From Paludisphaera borealis (lineage in GTDB: Bacteria; Planctomycetota; Planctomycetia; Isosphaerales; Isosphaeraceae), in contig NZ_CP019082.1 in NCBI RefSeq assembly GCF_001956985.1, positions 6,758,001 to 6,822,000 of the forward strand: 64,000 nucleotides of DNA, given 5' to 3'. The position numbers were made by a program, and so were the translations under genes. Shown here one piece after another: positions 8,206-17,081 of this stretch; position 1 is the stretch's first letter, and the number at the start of each line of letters is the position of its first letter. The notes beneath the pieces are model-generated. The model saw only the letters and a list, made by a program, of their open reading frames with translations. It was not told the DNA's origin and made no database searches.

Positions 8206-9294
8206 ATGCCTGAAATCCATCAGACCAGCCCATTTCCGACGGTGTCATGGATCGGCGACGCGTCCGGCGGCTTCCTCCGCTTGATCGACCAAACCCGACT
8301 GCCGACCGAGTGCGTCGAAATCGACTGCCTCGACTCGGCCGCGGTCTGGAACGCGATCAAGCGGCTGAGCGTCCGCGGCGCGCCGGCGATCGGCGTCGCC
8401 GCCGCGTACGGCGCCGTGATCGGCGCGCGTGCGCGGGGGACCGACGATCCCAAGGCGATCCGGACCGCCTTGAAGGAGGCCTCGGCCTACCTTCGAACCA
8501 GCCGACCGACCGCCGTGAACCTGTTCTGGGCGCTCGATCGGATGGAAGCGGCGGCCGACGACCCGGGGCGCGCCCCGGGTTCGCCGTTGCTTGAACGACT
8601 CCTGGCCGAGGCGGAGGCGATCGCGGCCGAGGACCGCGCCATGTGCCGGGCCATCGGCCGCCACGGCGCCGAGTTGCTGGTGCCCGGCGACGGCGTCTTG
8701 ACCCACTGCAACGCCGGCGGTCTGGCCACGTCCGACTACGGCACGGCGCTCGCCGTGATCTTCTCGGCCCATGAGCAAGGCAAGTCAGTCCACGTCTTCG
8801 CCGACGAGACCCGGCCGCTGCTCCAGGGTGCCCGGCTCACCGCCTGGGAGCTGCAAAACCGCGGCGTCCCCGTCACCCTCATCTGCGACAACATGGCCGC
8901 CCAGGTCATGAAGGAACGGAAGATCCAGAAGGTCGTCGTCGGCGCGGATCGGATCGCCGCCAACGGCGACACCGCCAACAAGATCGGCACCTACGGCGTG
9001 GCCTTGCTCGCTCGGGCGCACGGTATCCCGTTTTACGTCGCGGCGCCGTCGAGCACCTTCGATCTGTCGCTCGCCGACGGATCGGGCATCCCGATCGAAG
9101 AGCGTGATCCGCTCGAAATCACCCATGGTTTCGGACGCCGGACCGCGCCCGAAGGGGTCGCCGTGTACAACCCCGCGTTCGACGTCACCCCCGCCGAACT
9201 GATCACCGGCATCATCACCGAACGAGGCGTCGTCCAGCCGGTTGACGCCGAGACGATCCGCTCGCTCATCGGTGATTCCAACGCGACTCGCTGA
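8206..9294 (+). CDS. mtnA: S-methyl-5-thioribose-1-phosphate isomerase
   Basis: This 362-residue aldose-ketose isomerase of the methionine salvage pathway converts methylthioribose-1-phosphate to methylthioribulose-1-phosphate. It belongs to the eIF2B-alpha-like fold. Family signatures are RGAPAIGVAAAYG, the catalytic-cysteine motif THCNAGGLATSDYGTALAV, DETRPLLQGARLTAWEL and the aspartate motif VVVGADRIAANGDTANKIGT. Length matches the family. No other salvage gene is in the window, so the pathway is presumably dispersed. A Dabb-domain gene follows 49 bases downstream. Confidence 0.95.
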   Translation: MPEIHQTSPFPTVSWIGDASGGFLRLIDQTRLPTECVEIDCLDSAAVWNAIKRLSVRGAPAIGVAAAYGAVIGARARGTDDPKAIRTALKEASAYLRTSRPTAVNLFWALDRMEAAADDPGRAPGSPLLERLLAEAEAIAAEDRAMCRAIGRHGAELLVPGDGVLTHCNAGGLATSDYGTALAVIFSAHEQGKSVHVFADETRPLLQGARLTAWELQNRGVPVTLICDNMAAQVMKERKIQKVVVGADRIAANGDTANKIGTYGVALLARAHGIPFYVAAPSSTFDLSLADGSGIPIEERDPLEITHGFGRRTAPEGVAVYNPAFDVTPAELITGIITERGVVQPVDAETIRSLIGDSNATR

Positions 9295-9343
9295 TCCCTA
9301 CCGACCATCCGTCCTCCTCGACCTCTTCCCCACAGGGCTCGCC

Positions 9344-9655
9344 ATGCTGGCACACAGCGTCTTCTTTTCGCTCCATGACAATTCTCCCGCCGCGATCGAC
9401 AAGCTGGTCGCCTCATGCAAGAAATACCTCGCCGACCACCCGGGCGTTGTCTTCTTCTGCGCGGGGACGCTCAACAAGGAGCTGGATCGGGCCGTCAACG
9501 ACCGCGCATTCGACGTCGCCCTGCACGTCGTCTTCGACGGCAAGCCCGCGCACGACCTCTACCAGACCGCCCCCACCCACTTGACGTTCATCGCCGAAAA
9601 CAAGGACAACTGGAAGCAAGTCCGCATCTTCGACGCCGACGTCGAATCGGCCTGA
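9344..9655 (+). CDS. Dabb (stress-responsive alpha/beta barrel) domain protein
   Basis: This 103-residue protein has the dimeric alpha/beta-barrel layout, starting MLAHSVFFSLHDNSPAAIDK and containing FDVALHVVFDGKPAHDLYQT. The start was placed at ATG 9344, where the first barrel strand begins and the length fits a single-domain Dabb protein (about 100). Such proteins are widespread in planctomycetes. Enzymatic roles are usually unknown, and none can be assigned here. It is 49 bases after mtnA and may be cotranscribed. Confidence 0.8.
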   Translation: MLAHSVFFSLHDNSPAAIDKLVASCKKYLADHPGVVFFCAGTLNKELDRAVNDRAFDVALHVVFDGKPAHDLYQTAPTHLTFIAENKDNWKQVRIFDADVESA

Positions 9656-9887
9656 GCCGACGTCCGAGGCCGCCGGCTGAATCTCGGAAGACAGCCGGCT
9701 CGGCCGCGTCATGGAGCTTGGCGATCGCCAACGTCCGATGGGTGCGCACACCACGATGTCTATCACGTTCAACTCATGGTCGCCTCAGCCATAGCAAGGA
9801 ACATGGGGTTGGGGTTGCGTGTCGGGCCGCGAACGCGACGCCCCAGGATTCCATCGAAACATAATGCGACCAAAGATCTTGCTCTTA

Positions 9888-9903
9888 GAGGCTATCCCGT
9901 AAT
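9888..9903 (+). repeat. IS left terminal inverted repeat
   Basis: GAGGCTATCCCGTAAT; identical in reverse complement to 10807-10822. Confidence 0.95.
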
Positions 9904-9972
9904 TCTAGAAGATCGTAAACTCTTGTCCTCCCAGGAGGTTCGCAGGATTCATCGCCGCAGGAGCACCGTTCG

Positions 9973-10818
9973 ATGCGTAAGCCCTACCCGTCCGACCTGA
10001 CCGACGAACAGTGGGCGATCGTCGAGCCCTTGATCCCCGTTCCCCAGGTCGGACGGCCCCGGACCAACGACATGCGGGAGGTGCTCAATGCCATCCTCTA
10101 CCTCAACCGCTCGGGGTGCCAGTGGGATATGCTGCCGCACGACCTGCCGGCCAAGAGCACCGTCTACAACCACTTCGCCCAGTGGCGGGACGACGGCACA
10201 TGGCAACTCATCCTGGACGCCCTGCGCCGCCAGGTCCGCACGACGGCCGGGCGGGAGCCGTCCCCAAGCGCCGGGAGCATCGACAGCCAGACGGTCAAGG
10301 GGACCGAGACAGGGGGCGAACGGGGCTACGACGGCGGCAAGAAGCTGACCGGCGTGAAACGACATATCATCGTGGATACGCTGGGGTTGCTGCTGGTCGT
10401 GGCGGTCTCGGCGGCGTCCGCCGACGACGGGACGCACGCCCCCCAGGTGCTGGGGCGGCTGACGGCCGAGCATCGAAGCCGGTTGGCGTTGGTCTGGGGC
10501 GACGGCAAGTATCGCAACCACCACCTCGACGGCTGGCTGGCGGAGGCCTCGGCCGGGTACAGGATCGAGGTCGTGGAGCGGCCGCCGGGAAGCCAAGGGT
10601 TTGTGAAGCTGCCGAGGCGCTGGGTGGTGGAGCGGACGTTCGCCTGGCTGGGGCGGCATCGGCGACACAGTCGGAATTACGAGCACCACGCCGAGAGCAG
10701 CGAGTCGATGATCCGCATCAGCTCTATTCATCGCATGCTCAAGTTCTTGAAGCCCGATCGCTCAAGGCCGGCGATCCCGTTCAAGTACCATAAAAACCAG
10801 GACATCATTACGGGATAG
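9973..10818 (+). CDS. IS5-family DDE transposase
   Basis: This 281-residue transposase starts [20 protein letters not shown], typical of the IS427/IS1031 groups. The N-terminal domain contains [19 protein letters not shown]. The DDE residues fit as Asp in [10 protein letters not shown], Asp in [10 protein letters not shown] and Glu in [20 protein letters not shown]. The reading frame is complete and unbroken in a single frame. The TAG stop falls within the right terminal repeat. Confidence 0.95.
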   Translation: MRKPYPSDLTDEQWAIVEPLIPVPQVGRPRTNDMREVLNAILYLNRSGCQWDMLPHDLPAKSTVYNHFAQWRDDGTWQLILDALRRQVRTTAGREPSPSAGSIDSQTVKGTETGGERGYDGGKKLTGVKRHIIVDTLGLLLVVAVSAASADDGTHAPQVLGRLTAEHRSRLALVWGDGKYRNHHLDGWLAEASAGYRIEVVERPPGSQGFVKLPRRWVVERTFAWLGRHRRHSRNYEHHAESSESMIRISSIHRMLKFLKPDRSRPAIPFKYHKNQDIITG

Positions 10819-10822
10819 CCTC
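10807..10822 (-). repeat. IS right terminal inverted repeat
   Basis: Perfect 16-base reverse complement of the left end; it includes the transposase stop codon. Confidence 0.95.
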
Positions 10823-10844
10823 TTACAATGCTTCACCATTTGTG

Positions 10845-11996
10845 ATGGGCTCGACAAACATGGGATTGAAGCTGGGCGATGTATCTCTAGGTCGAGAGAA
10901 CAACATTGATTTCTGGCGACTTTGCCTGGCGACAGCAGTAATTTGGTCTCACTCTTACCCTCTCTTGTTCGGAAACAATGATCGAGAACCGTTCTTGTTG
11001 GCCACGGGGGGCCAACGGACCGGCGGCGATCTGGCCGTCGACGGGTTCTTCATTCTCAGCGGCTTCCTGATCGCCAGGAGCTGGACGTCGTCGCGTGGGC
11101 TGGGTGATTATCTGCGCCGTCGCGCGTTGCGGATCTACCCGGGGTTTCTGATGGCGGTCGCCGTCAGTGGACTAATCGCCGGCCCCTTGCTGCACAGAAG
11201 CCCGGCGGCGTACTGGAAGAATTTCCCCTGGCGCGCATTCCTCATCGGCGGAGCGAATCTGAACTTCGTCGAGCCGATCAAGTCGGTGTCCATCAACGCT
11301 TCACTCTGGTCGATTCGCTACGAATTCCTGTGTTATCTGGCCGTCGCCGGACTCGGCCTTTGTGGGATCTTGAGCCGTCGGCGTTTCGTGGCGCTCGCCT
11401 TCCTGGCGTGCATGTCGGTGTATGCGGGACAGATCTATTTCAACCTGCGCCTGCCTGGCAGTCGGTTGAGCTGGCTTTATTGCTCTCCGGACTCTTGGCC
11501 GAGGCTGATGTCCGACTTCCTGGCGGGCGTCCTGTTCTACTGCTACCGCGATCGGATCGTCCTCTCTTGGCCGCTCGCCATCGGCGCCGTCATGGGCTTG
11601 CTGGCCATGGGCGTCGTGGCTCCCTCGCTTCAGGCGCTGCCGCTGGCTGTTCCCGTGCTGGGAGGGTACGTCCTCTTCTTCGCGTCGTACCTGCCGATGG
11701 GGAGGCTACAACACGTCGCCCGTCGCGGAGACCTCTCCTACGGCTTGTATTTGTACGCCTATCCCATTCAGCTACTCTTGGTCAAAGCGTTTCAACCCTG
11801 GCTGAATCCCCTATCGCTTTTCCTGATCGCCTTGGCGGTCACCGCGGTCTTCGCCGCCGCAAGCTGGCGTTTCGTCGAGAGCCCGTTTCTGCGTCTTAAG
11901 CGGTCTTCGCGGCCGTCCCAAGATCGACCCGAGTTGGCGATCGAGCCGCCGCACGCGACGGCCGAGCCGCTGACGCCCACGGCGCCGAGCGAGTAA
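10845..11996 (+). CDS. Acyltransferase-3 family membrane protein
   Basis: This is a 383-residue integral membrane O-acyltransferase of the OafA/YrhL (acyltransferase 3) family, which decorates surface glycans or lipids. The N-terminal motif NIDFWRLCLATAVIWSHSYP carries the conserved family histidine. AVDGFFILSGFLIARSW and LRRRALRIYPGFL follow, then about ten hydrophobic segments and a polar C-terminal tail. GTG 10842 and ATG 10860 are alternative starts. The insertion sequence ends 22 bases upstream and must affect the promoter. It faces a paralogous gene at 12188-13381. The substrate is unknown. Confidence 0.88.
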   Translation: MGSTNMGLKLGDVSLGRENNIDFWRLCLATAVIWSHSYPLLFGNNDREPFLLATGGQRTGGDLAVDGFFILSGFLIARSWTSSRGLGDYLRRRALRIYPGFLMAVAVSGLIAGPLLHRSPAAYWKNFPWRAFLIGGANLNFVEPIKSVSINASLWSIRYEFLCYLAVAGLGLCGILSRRRFVALAFLACMSVYAGQIYFNLRLPGSRLSWLYCSPDSWPRLMSDFLAGVLFYCYRDRIVLSWPLAIGAVMGLLAMGVVAPSLQALPLAVPVLGGYVLFFASYLPMGRLQHVARRGDLSYGLYLYAYPIQLLLVKAFQPWLNPLSLFLIALAVTAVFAAASWRFVESPFLRLKRSSRPSQDRPELAIEPPHATAEPLTPTAPSE

Positions 11997-12187
11997 GTCC
12001 GATCAGAGGATGGTTTGACCGCCCTTGGAGACGGCCGAGATCAAGCCGCCGCCGTCCCGGGCAAGGCGCGCAACTTAAGATCGAGCGATCTCGCGATTCA
12101 CACCGTGGACGGCCATCTTCACGGGGAAGGCGACGAACCGACGCACGACTTCAACGCCGCCGCCGAATCCGCCTGAGCCGCACGAGG

Positions 12188-13381
12188 TCAGTCGGACGTC
12201 GACCGCTGAACGGAGCGAGGACGGATCGGTCCTCTGAACAGAAGGCTCGCCCCCGTTCCAATCCGAAACCCTCGGGAAGAGCGTTCGGCCCCCAACTCAT
12301 GAAGTGACGCGTTGTTCGGAGCGACCAAGGCCGTCGCGGCCGGAGCAGTCCGAGGAACCGCGGATGAGGATGAGGAACGCTTCAGCCCAAGGAACGGCCG
12401 TTCGACGAAGAACCAGCTCAAGACGCCGCATGCAATTGCGACCGGCCAGGCGGCCACAAAGAGAGTGAGGGGGTGCAGCCAGGGCCTGAAATACATGACC
12501 AAGACCATCTGGGTCGGATAAGCGTAGAGGAACGTGCCGTAGGAAAAGTCGCCGTAATGCGAGAAGTATTGAAGGCGGCCGACAGAGTCGTAGCAGGCGA
12601 AGAGCAGGACGTATCCCCAAAGAATCGGGGAAACGAATGGCAAAAGCCGCCACGACGCCATGGTGGCGCCAATGAGCGTCAATCCCAGAACGGCCCCCAC
12701 AAACCGGGAACGACTGAGCCGGACGGAATCGCGGTAGAGGAAGAAAACCATCCCCGCCAGATAATTGTTGAGGATTCTTGAGAGCATCACACTATGGGAC
12801 GGAAACATGTTTTGCTTGAGCTGTCCCACCATGATGCAACAATTCAAGACCCACAGCAGGAGAATGAGTCGTCTGTTCGAAAAAGCCCCGAATATACCGA
12901 AGAGCGTAACGATCAAGTAGCAGGCGAACTCGAAGGGCAAGATCCAGACGGAGCCGTTCGACCAGAGCGGCGTGTATCTCAGCAGGAGAGCTGGAAACAC
13001 CAGATCGTTCCAGAACCCCAGCGAGCCGGGTTCGGGATCGAAGCATGCCAGCCAGGGGACCGCGATCAACCCGCACAGAACCGCCGCAACTAGAAACGCC
13101 GGATAGATCCGCAAAGTCCGACGAACCAGAAAATCCTTCACGCCTCGTGAGAAGAACCAGCTTCGCGTGATCAGGAACCCACTCAGAATCAGAAACCCCT
13201 CGACGGCCAATCCACCTGCGCTCGCTTGCCGCTGCGTTAACATCGCGACGGGTTCGAATTCGTTCGAGCCCCACATAAGGGCGAATGAGTGGGAATAAAT
13301 AACGGTGCTCGTCAGGAGGAACCGAGCAAAAGCAGTGTTGTTTGCACGGCCGCCCGAGGCTTCCGCCAGAGTCTTACCCAT
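12188..13381 (-). CDS. Acyltransferase-3 family membrane protein, paralogue
   Basis: This 397-residue protein aligns along its length with the gene at 10845-11996. Shared blocks are the histidine motif TSTVIYSHSFALMWGSNEFE, GGLAVEGFLILSGFLITRSW and VRRTLRIYPAFLVAA, a mid-protein NNYLAGMVFFLYRDSVRLS, and FSYGTFLYAYPTQM. About ten membrane segments are followed by a basic, serine-rich tail of about 60 residues. The two genes converge across a 190-base gap, so they are diverged copies rather than a fresh tandem duplication. A role in modifying surface polysaccharide is inferred. Confidence 0.87.
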   Translation of the reverse strand: MGKTLAEASGGRANNTAFARFLLTSTVIYSHSFALMWGSNEFEPVAMLTQRQASAGGLAVEGFLILSGFLITRSWFFSRGVKDFLVRRTLRIYPAFLVAAVLCGLIAVPWLACFDPEPGSLGFWNDLVFPALLLRYTPLWSNGSVWILPFEFACYLIVTLFGIFGAFSNRRLILLLWVLNCCIMVGQLKQNMFPSHSVMLSRILNNYLAGMVFFLYRDSVRLSRSRFVGAVLGLTLIGATMASWRLLPFVSPILWGYVLLFACYDSVGRLQYFSHYGDFSYGTFLYAYPTQMVLVMYFRPWLHPLTLFVAAWPVAIACGVLSWFFVERPFLGLKRSSSSSAVPRTAPAATALVAPNNASLHELGAERSSRGFRIGTGASLLFRGPIRPRSVQRSTSD

Positions 13382-13869
13382 TATTCATCGTCCTTGATTG
13401 CTTATGGAGAAGGAGCCTTGGGTCCTCTCCGAAATCTCCTCGCAAACAGGCATCATCCTGAGCCGACATGCTCATCCCCACATCGCTGAACGCGTTTCTG
13501 GGGGAGGACGCGCCTGCTTGGCTTTCACTTATCGGTCTTTCAGGAATCGATGATCACACGCCTTTGCCATGCCAGGATGGGCGGCGGCGAGGCCGGCGTC
13601 TAACGCCTCCATAGCTAACTTCTGATTTCTTAATGACTTCGGAGAAGCGGGTTTCGGCCGGGGCAAGTTAGGCAGGCTTCGGAGAATGCGAAGATTAGTC
13701 ACAATTAATGAAAAGCGAAACGGCGATTCCAGAGCGACTTGCTCCGCGCCTTGTTGTTTCTACCGATATCCTATATGCAACGCAGACCGTTTCCGTGCGT
13801 CGGTCTGGAGACCGTCGGTCTCAGATCCTGGGAGGTTCGTCCCCCGCTCGACGGCATCAAGCCGATCCG
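13382..13869. other. 488-base intergenic region, lower GC than surroundings
   Basis: This region separates the second acyltransferase and the end of the SDR gene. It is more AT-rich around 13610-13780 than neighbouring coding DNA. A short palindrome CGGTCTGGAGACCG lies near 13802. Small ORFs here lack ribosome sites and family features. No RNA gene was recognised. Confidence 0.4.
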
Positions 13870-14682
13870 TCAGGGACCGGCGCCGCCCTCGCCGATGAGG
13901 CGTGCGACCAGGAAATCGGGGAGCCGCGCGATCAAGGCGGTGAGCGCGGCCATCCTCCAGGGGAAGGCGAAGACGCCCGACTTCCGGGCGTCGATCACCC
14001 GCGCGATCTTCTTCGCGGCGGCCTCGGCCGAGATCAGGAACGGCGTCGCCGCCGTGTCCATCGGCTCGATCAACGTATCCACGAACCCCGGGCAGACCGT
14101 GGCGACCGCCACGCCCCGGCTCCGGAGCGCGATCCGCAGCCCTTCCATGTAGGTGTTGACCGCCGCCTTGCTCGCGCAGTAGGCCGATTCGCCGGGCAAC
14201 CCCTTGAGCGCGGCGAGGCTCGAAACGGCCACCAGATGACCGTCGCCGCGCGCGAGCATGCCAGGCAAGACAGCCTCGACCGAGTAGATCACGCCCATCA
14301 CGTTGACGCGGAACGTCTGTTCGACGTCGTCGATGTTGAGCGGATCGAGACGAGTCGGCGCACCGAAGCCCGCGTTGGCGACGAGCACCTGCGTCGGCCC
14401 AAGGGCCTCCTCGAGCGCCCCGATCGCTTCGCGCAGCGCCCTGCGGTCGCCGACGTCGGCCGTCGCCGCATGCGCCTCGCCGCCTTGTGATCGAACCAGA
14501 GCCGCCGTCTCCTGGAGTTCAGGCCCCCGGCGCGCAATCAGGCCCAGACGGCATCCACCCGCGCCCAACTCGATCGCGAGCGCCCGGCCGATGCCACCGG
14601 AGGCCCCCGTCACGACGACCATCGGCCGGGCGTCGATTCGAGTCCGGCGGCTCGATTGCGATGAGGATGAGGTCGAGGGCAT
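13870..14682 (-). CDS. Short-chain dehydrogenase/reductase
   Basis: This 270-residue classical SDR reduces a ketone or oxidises an alcohol with NAD(P). Seen are the cofactor motif VVVTGASGGIGRALA, the VANAGFG motif, and the catalytic Ser-Tyr-Lys in VSSLAALKGLPGESAYCASK. The C-terminus (PWRMAALTALIARLPDFLVA) is amphipathic, as in membrane-associated 3-ketosphinganine or 3-oxoacyl reductase-type SDRs. The gene follows the ketosynthase by 38 bases on the same strand. An ATG at 14745, overlapping the ketosynthase end, would add 21 residues of less typical sequence. The context suggests it reduces the beta-keto product of that enzyme or of the PLP synthase. Confidence 0.87.
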   Translation of the reverse strand: MPSTSSSSQSSRRTRIDARPMVVVTGASGGIGRALAIELGAGGCRLGLIARRGPELQETAALVRSQGGEAHAATADVGDRRALREAIGALEEALGPTQVLVANAGFGAPTRLDPLNIDDVEQTFRVNVMGVIYSVEAVLPGMLARGDGHLVAVSSLAALKGLPGESAYCASKAAVNTYMEGLRIALRSRGVAVATVCPGFVDTLIEPMDTAATPFLISAEAAAKKIARVIDARKSGVFAFPWRMAALTALIARLPDFLVARLIGEGGAGP

Positions 14683-14720
14683 CACAGGTGTTCTCGAATC
14701 GATAATCGCATGCGGATCGA

Positions 14721-15941
14721 TCAGACCGACCGGAGGACCAGGCACGAGTTGCCGCCGCCGAAGCCGAACGAGTTCGAGAGGGCGGTCGCGACCCGATGCG
14801 GCCGGCTCTCGTGGGCGACGAGGCAGAGGTCGACGTCGGGTTCGTCGAGGTTGACGGTCGGCGGGATCGCCCCGTGCTTCATGGCGGTGATGCAGGCCAG
14901 GGCCTCGATCGCGCCGGCGGCGGTGAGCATGTGGCCCGTCATGCTCTTGGTCGAGGTCGCGGGGATGCGGTCGAGGGCGTCGCCGAAGATCAGTCGCAGG
15001 ACGGCCGCCTCGGAAGCGTCGCCGACCGCCGTGCTCGTCGCGTGGGCGTTGATGTGATCGACGTCCCCAGGATCAAGCCGGGCGTCGGTCAGGGCGCGGC
15101 GAACGGCCTGGCCGGCGGGCTCGGGGTGGGGGCTGGGGATGACGATATGGTGAGCGTCGCTGCTGGCCCCGAAGCCGGCGACCTCGGCGTAAACGCGGGC
15201 GCTTCGGTGACACGCGCGGTCCGCCGTTTCCAGCACACAGGCGACGCCCCCCTCGCCCAGCACGAAGCCGTCGCGGTCTTTGTCGAAAGGGCGCGACGCG
15301 CGGGCCGGATCGTCGTTGCGGCGCGAGAGGGCGCGGAGGTTGCCGAAGGTCGCCAGGCCGACGGGAGTCACGGCCAGCTCGCAGCCGCCGACTACGCAAA
15401 CGTCGGCCAACCCTCGCCGCAGCCACGTCCGGCCGATCTCGAACGCGAAATTGCTCGACGCGCACGCCGCCGAGAGCGTCAGCGTGGGGCCGTCGAGCCC
15501 GCACGCCCGGCGCACGCGTTCGAGCGTCGATTCGTGGTCGCGCGCGGGGTCCTGCACGCGGTCGCCCCCAGCGAGTCGATCGACTTCCCAGAGTTCCAGC
15601 CACTCCGCGCCCAACCCCAGAACCAGGCCGACGCGGACGTCGCCCCGACGCTCCCACCAACCGGCGTCGCGGAGCGCCGATTCAACCGACCAGAGGGCCG
15701 CCTGTTCGAGCCTTGGCAGACGAGCGAAAGCCTGCGGGTCGAGGCTGGGAGGGCAGGGGACCGCGCCCAGGCTCGCGGCGATTCGGCTCGGGTAGTCGGC
15801 GGTCGGAAACCCGCTCACGGCCGACACGCCCGAGCGGCCGGCGAGAAAGTTCGCTTCGAGGGTCGAGAGGTCGCAGCCCAACGGCGAGGCGAGTCCGACG
15901 CCTGTGATCCAGACGGCGCGCTCCGGGTCGTTGTCGCTCAT
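14721..15941 (-). CDS. Beta-ketoacyl synthase (FabF-like)
   Basis: This 406-residue condensing enzyme of the FabF/KAS II type has a full Cys-His-His active site. The nucleophile is in LSAACASSNFAFEIG, and the histidines are in INAHATSTAVGD and TSTKSMTGHMLTAAGA. The C-terminus SNSFGFGGGNSCLVLRS is canonical. Its ATG overlaps the stop of the upstream ketosynthase-like gene (ATGA), so the two are probably translated together, as KS-alpha and KS-beta pairs often are. No acyl carrier protein is encoded nearby. The product could be a long-chain acyl group or a polyene; this cannot be settled from sequence. Confidence 0.9.
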   Translation of the reverse strand: MSDNDPERAVWITGVGLASPLGCDLSTLEANFLAGRSGVSAVSGFPTADYPSRIAASLGAVPCPPSLDPQAFARLPRLEQAALWSVESALRDAGWWERRGDVRVGLVLGLGAEWLELWEVDRLAGGDRVQDPARDHESTLERVRRACGLDGPTLTLSAACASSNFAFEIGRTWLRRGLADVCVVGGCELAVTPVGLATFGNLRALSRRNDDPARASRPFDKDRDGFVLGEGGVACVLETADRACHRSARVYAEVAGFGASSDAHHIVIPSPHPEPAGQAVRRALTDARLDPGDVDHINAHATSTAVGDASEAAVLRLIFGDALDRIPATSTKSMTGHMLTAAGAIEALACITAMKHGAIPPTVNLDEPDVDLCLVAHESRPHRVATALSNSFGFGGGNSCLVLRSV

Positions 15942-16858
15942 GAGGTTTCTCCGAGAGGGGATGTCCGGGGGGCCGCCAGCTCGATCAGGAGGCGGCCCGA
16001 CGCGTCCGTGCCGATCGTCGCGAACCGGCCGTCTCGCCTCGGTTCGCCAGGCAGGTGAGGACGCGGATAGCCCCGGCCTCCGTGCACCTCGTGACCGATC
16101 AGGCGCGGGCTGGCCACCGACGGAGCGACGAAGCTTTCCAGCCGCGCGGTGAGAACTTCGGGCGTCGGCGGAAACGGCGGACGCGCCGTCTCGGCCTCGA
16201 CGATGCGCAGCTTGATCGGGCTCGCGCAGTCGTCCGAAGTCGGGGTCAGGGCCAGCGCGAGCGCCTCGCAATGGGTGACGGCGCGCGGTTCGCCGTTCAG
16301 GTCCGGCTGGTATTCGGGCGACCAGCCGGTGAGCACCAGCCAGACCCCGGGCGCAACGCCGGAGGCGAGCCACGTCAGCGCCGAGAGGACCCCCTCGCTC
16401 GCCGAATACAGACCGCCGCCGATCCCCAGATTCGGGCCGTGGCCGCCCAGAACGAGGCTGAGCGTGCCGGCCTGCGCGTGGAGGGCGAAGTGCGGGATCA
16501 GGTGCGGCGTGACGCCCCAGACCCCTTCAGCCTTGAAGCGGTCTAGAACGACGACCAGCTTCGACCGTCCCAGAAACCGAGGGGCGGCCAACACGCCCCA
16601 GCCGTCGTAGGCCGACGACGGAACGTCCGCGCGCGCGATGGCCGCTCGCAACGCCGTGACGGCCGCGACCGTCTGATCGTCCGAGGAGCGAAGAGTCGCA
16701 TGCCCGATCGGGTTCCAGCCTTCGGCCAACGGATCCCGCAGGCGTCGCTGGACCGCGATCTCCTCGCGCGTCAGCCGCGCCGAGCCGTGCGCGACGACCG
16801 CGGCGTCGAGAAGCACCCGAGGCGCAGCCGCTCGCCGGAGGAGGCTCACGGAATCCAT
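15938..16858 (-). CDS. Ketosynthase-like protein lacking active-site Cys (chain-length-factor-like)
   Basis: This 306-residue protein has a thiolase-type layout. Where the nucleophile elbow should be it reads LSLVLGGHGPNLGIGGGLYS instead of a TACSS-type motif, so the cysteine is missing. The canonical C-terminal histidine motifs are also not evident. The ATGA overlap with the active ketosynthase suggests a heterodimer, as with KS-beta or chain-length factors. The start is uncertain: ATG 16858 begins at the expected first strand, while in-frame ATGs at 16918 and 16957 lie upstream without clear ribosome sites. The role as a KS partner is inferred. Confidence 0.75.
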   Translation of the reverse strand: MDSVSLLRRAAAPRVLLDAAVVAHGSARLTREEIAVQRRLRDPLAEGWNPIGHATLRSSDDQTVAAVTALRAAIARADVPSSAYDGWGVLAAPRFLGRSKLVVVLDRFKAEGVWGVTPHLIPHFALHAQAGTLSLVLGGHGPNLGIGGGLYSASEGVLSALTWLASGVAPGVWLVLTGWSPEYQPDLNGEPRAVTHCEALALALTPTSDDCASPIKLRIVEAETARPPFPPTPEVLTARLESFVAPSVASPRLIGHEVHGGRGYPRPHLPGEPRRDGRFATIGTDASGRLLIELAAPRTSPLGETS

Positions 16859-17081
16859 TCCGTCTCTCGTCGACACGTCGCCAGCCTTTCCCTTCCCGAG
16901 GAGATCACCGATGATCATCTTCGAAGTCGTGAGTGATCGCAACAACCCAAGCCGCATCCATGCTCGGTTTTCTCGCAATCATGATGATGACGATTTACGG
17001 TTTTTCGGCTAGTCTGACCAGCCCGATCCGGCGATCAGGATGCGCCGCGACGCTTTCACCCGTGACCGTGCAGGAGCGCCC

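Larger units (their letters stand above)
9888..10822 (+). mobile_element. Complete IS5-family insertion sequence, 935 bp
   Basis: The element is bounded by perfect 16-base inverted repeats, GAGGCTATCCCGTAAT at 9888-9903 and its reverse complement at 10807-10822. It is flanked by a three-base target duplication TTA (9885-9887 and 10823-10825), typical of the IS1031/IS427 groups of IS5. It holds one transposase gene whose stop codon lies inside the right repeat. Intact ends and reading frame suggest recent insertion and probable activity. It landed about 20-35 bases upstream of the start of an acyltransferase gene. Confidence 0.93.

Noticed and set aside
11999-12176. Open frame between the acyltransferase genes ending in an ESA-stop like the Dabb gene
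   Set aside because: Only the last few residues look alike; there is no ribosome site or barrel motif, so a Dabb remnant is not supported.
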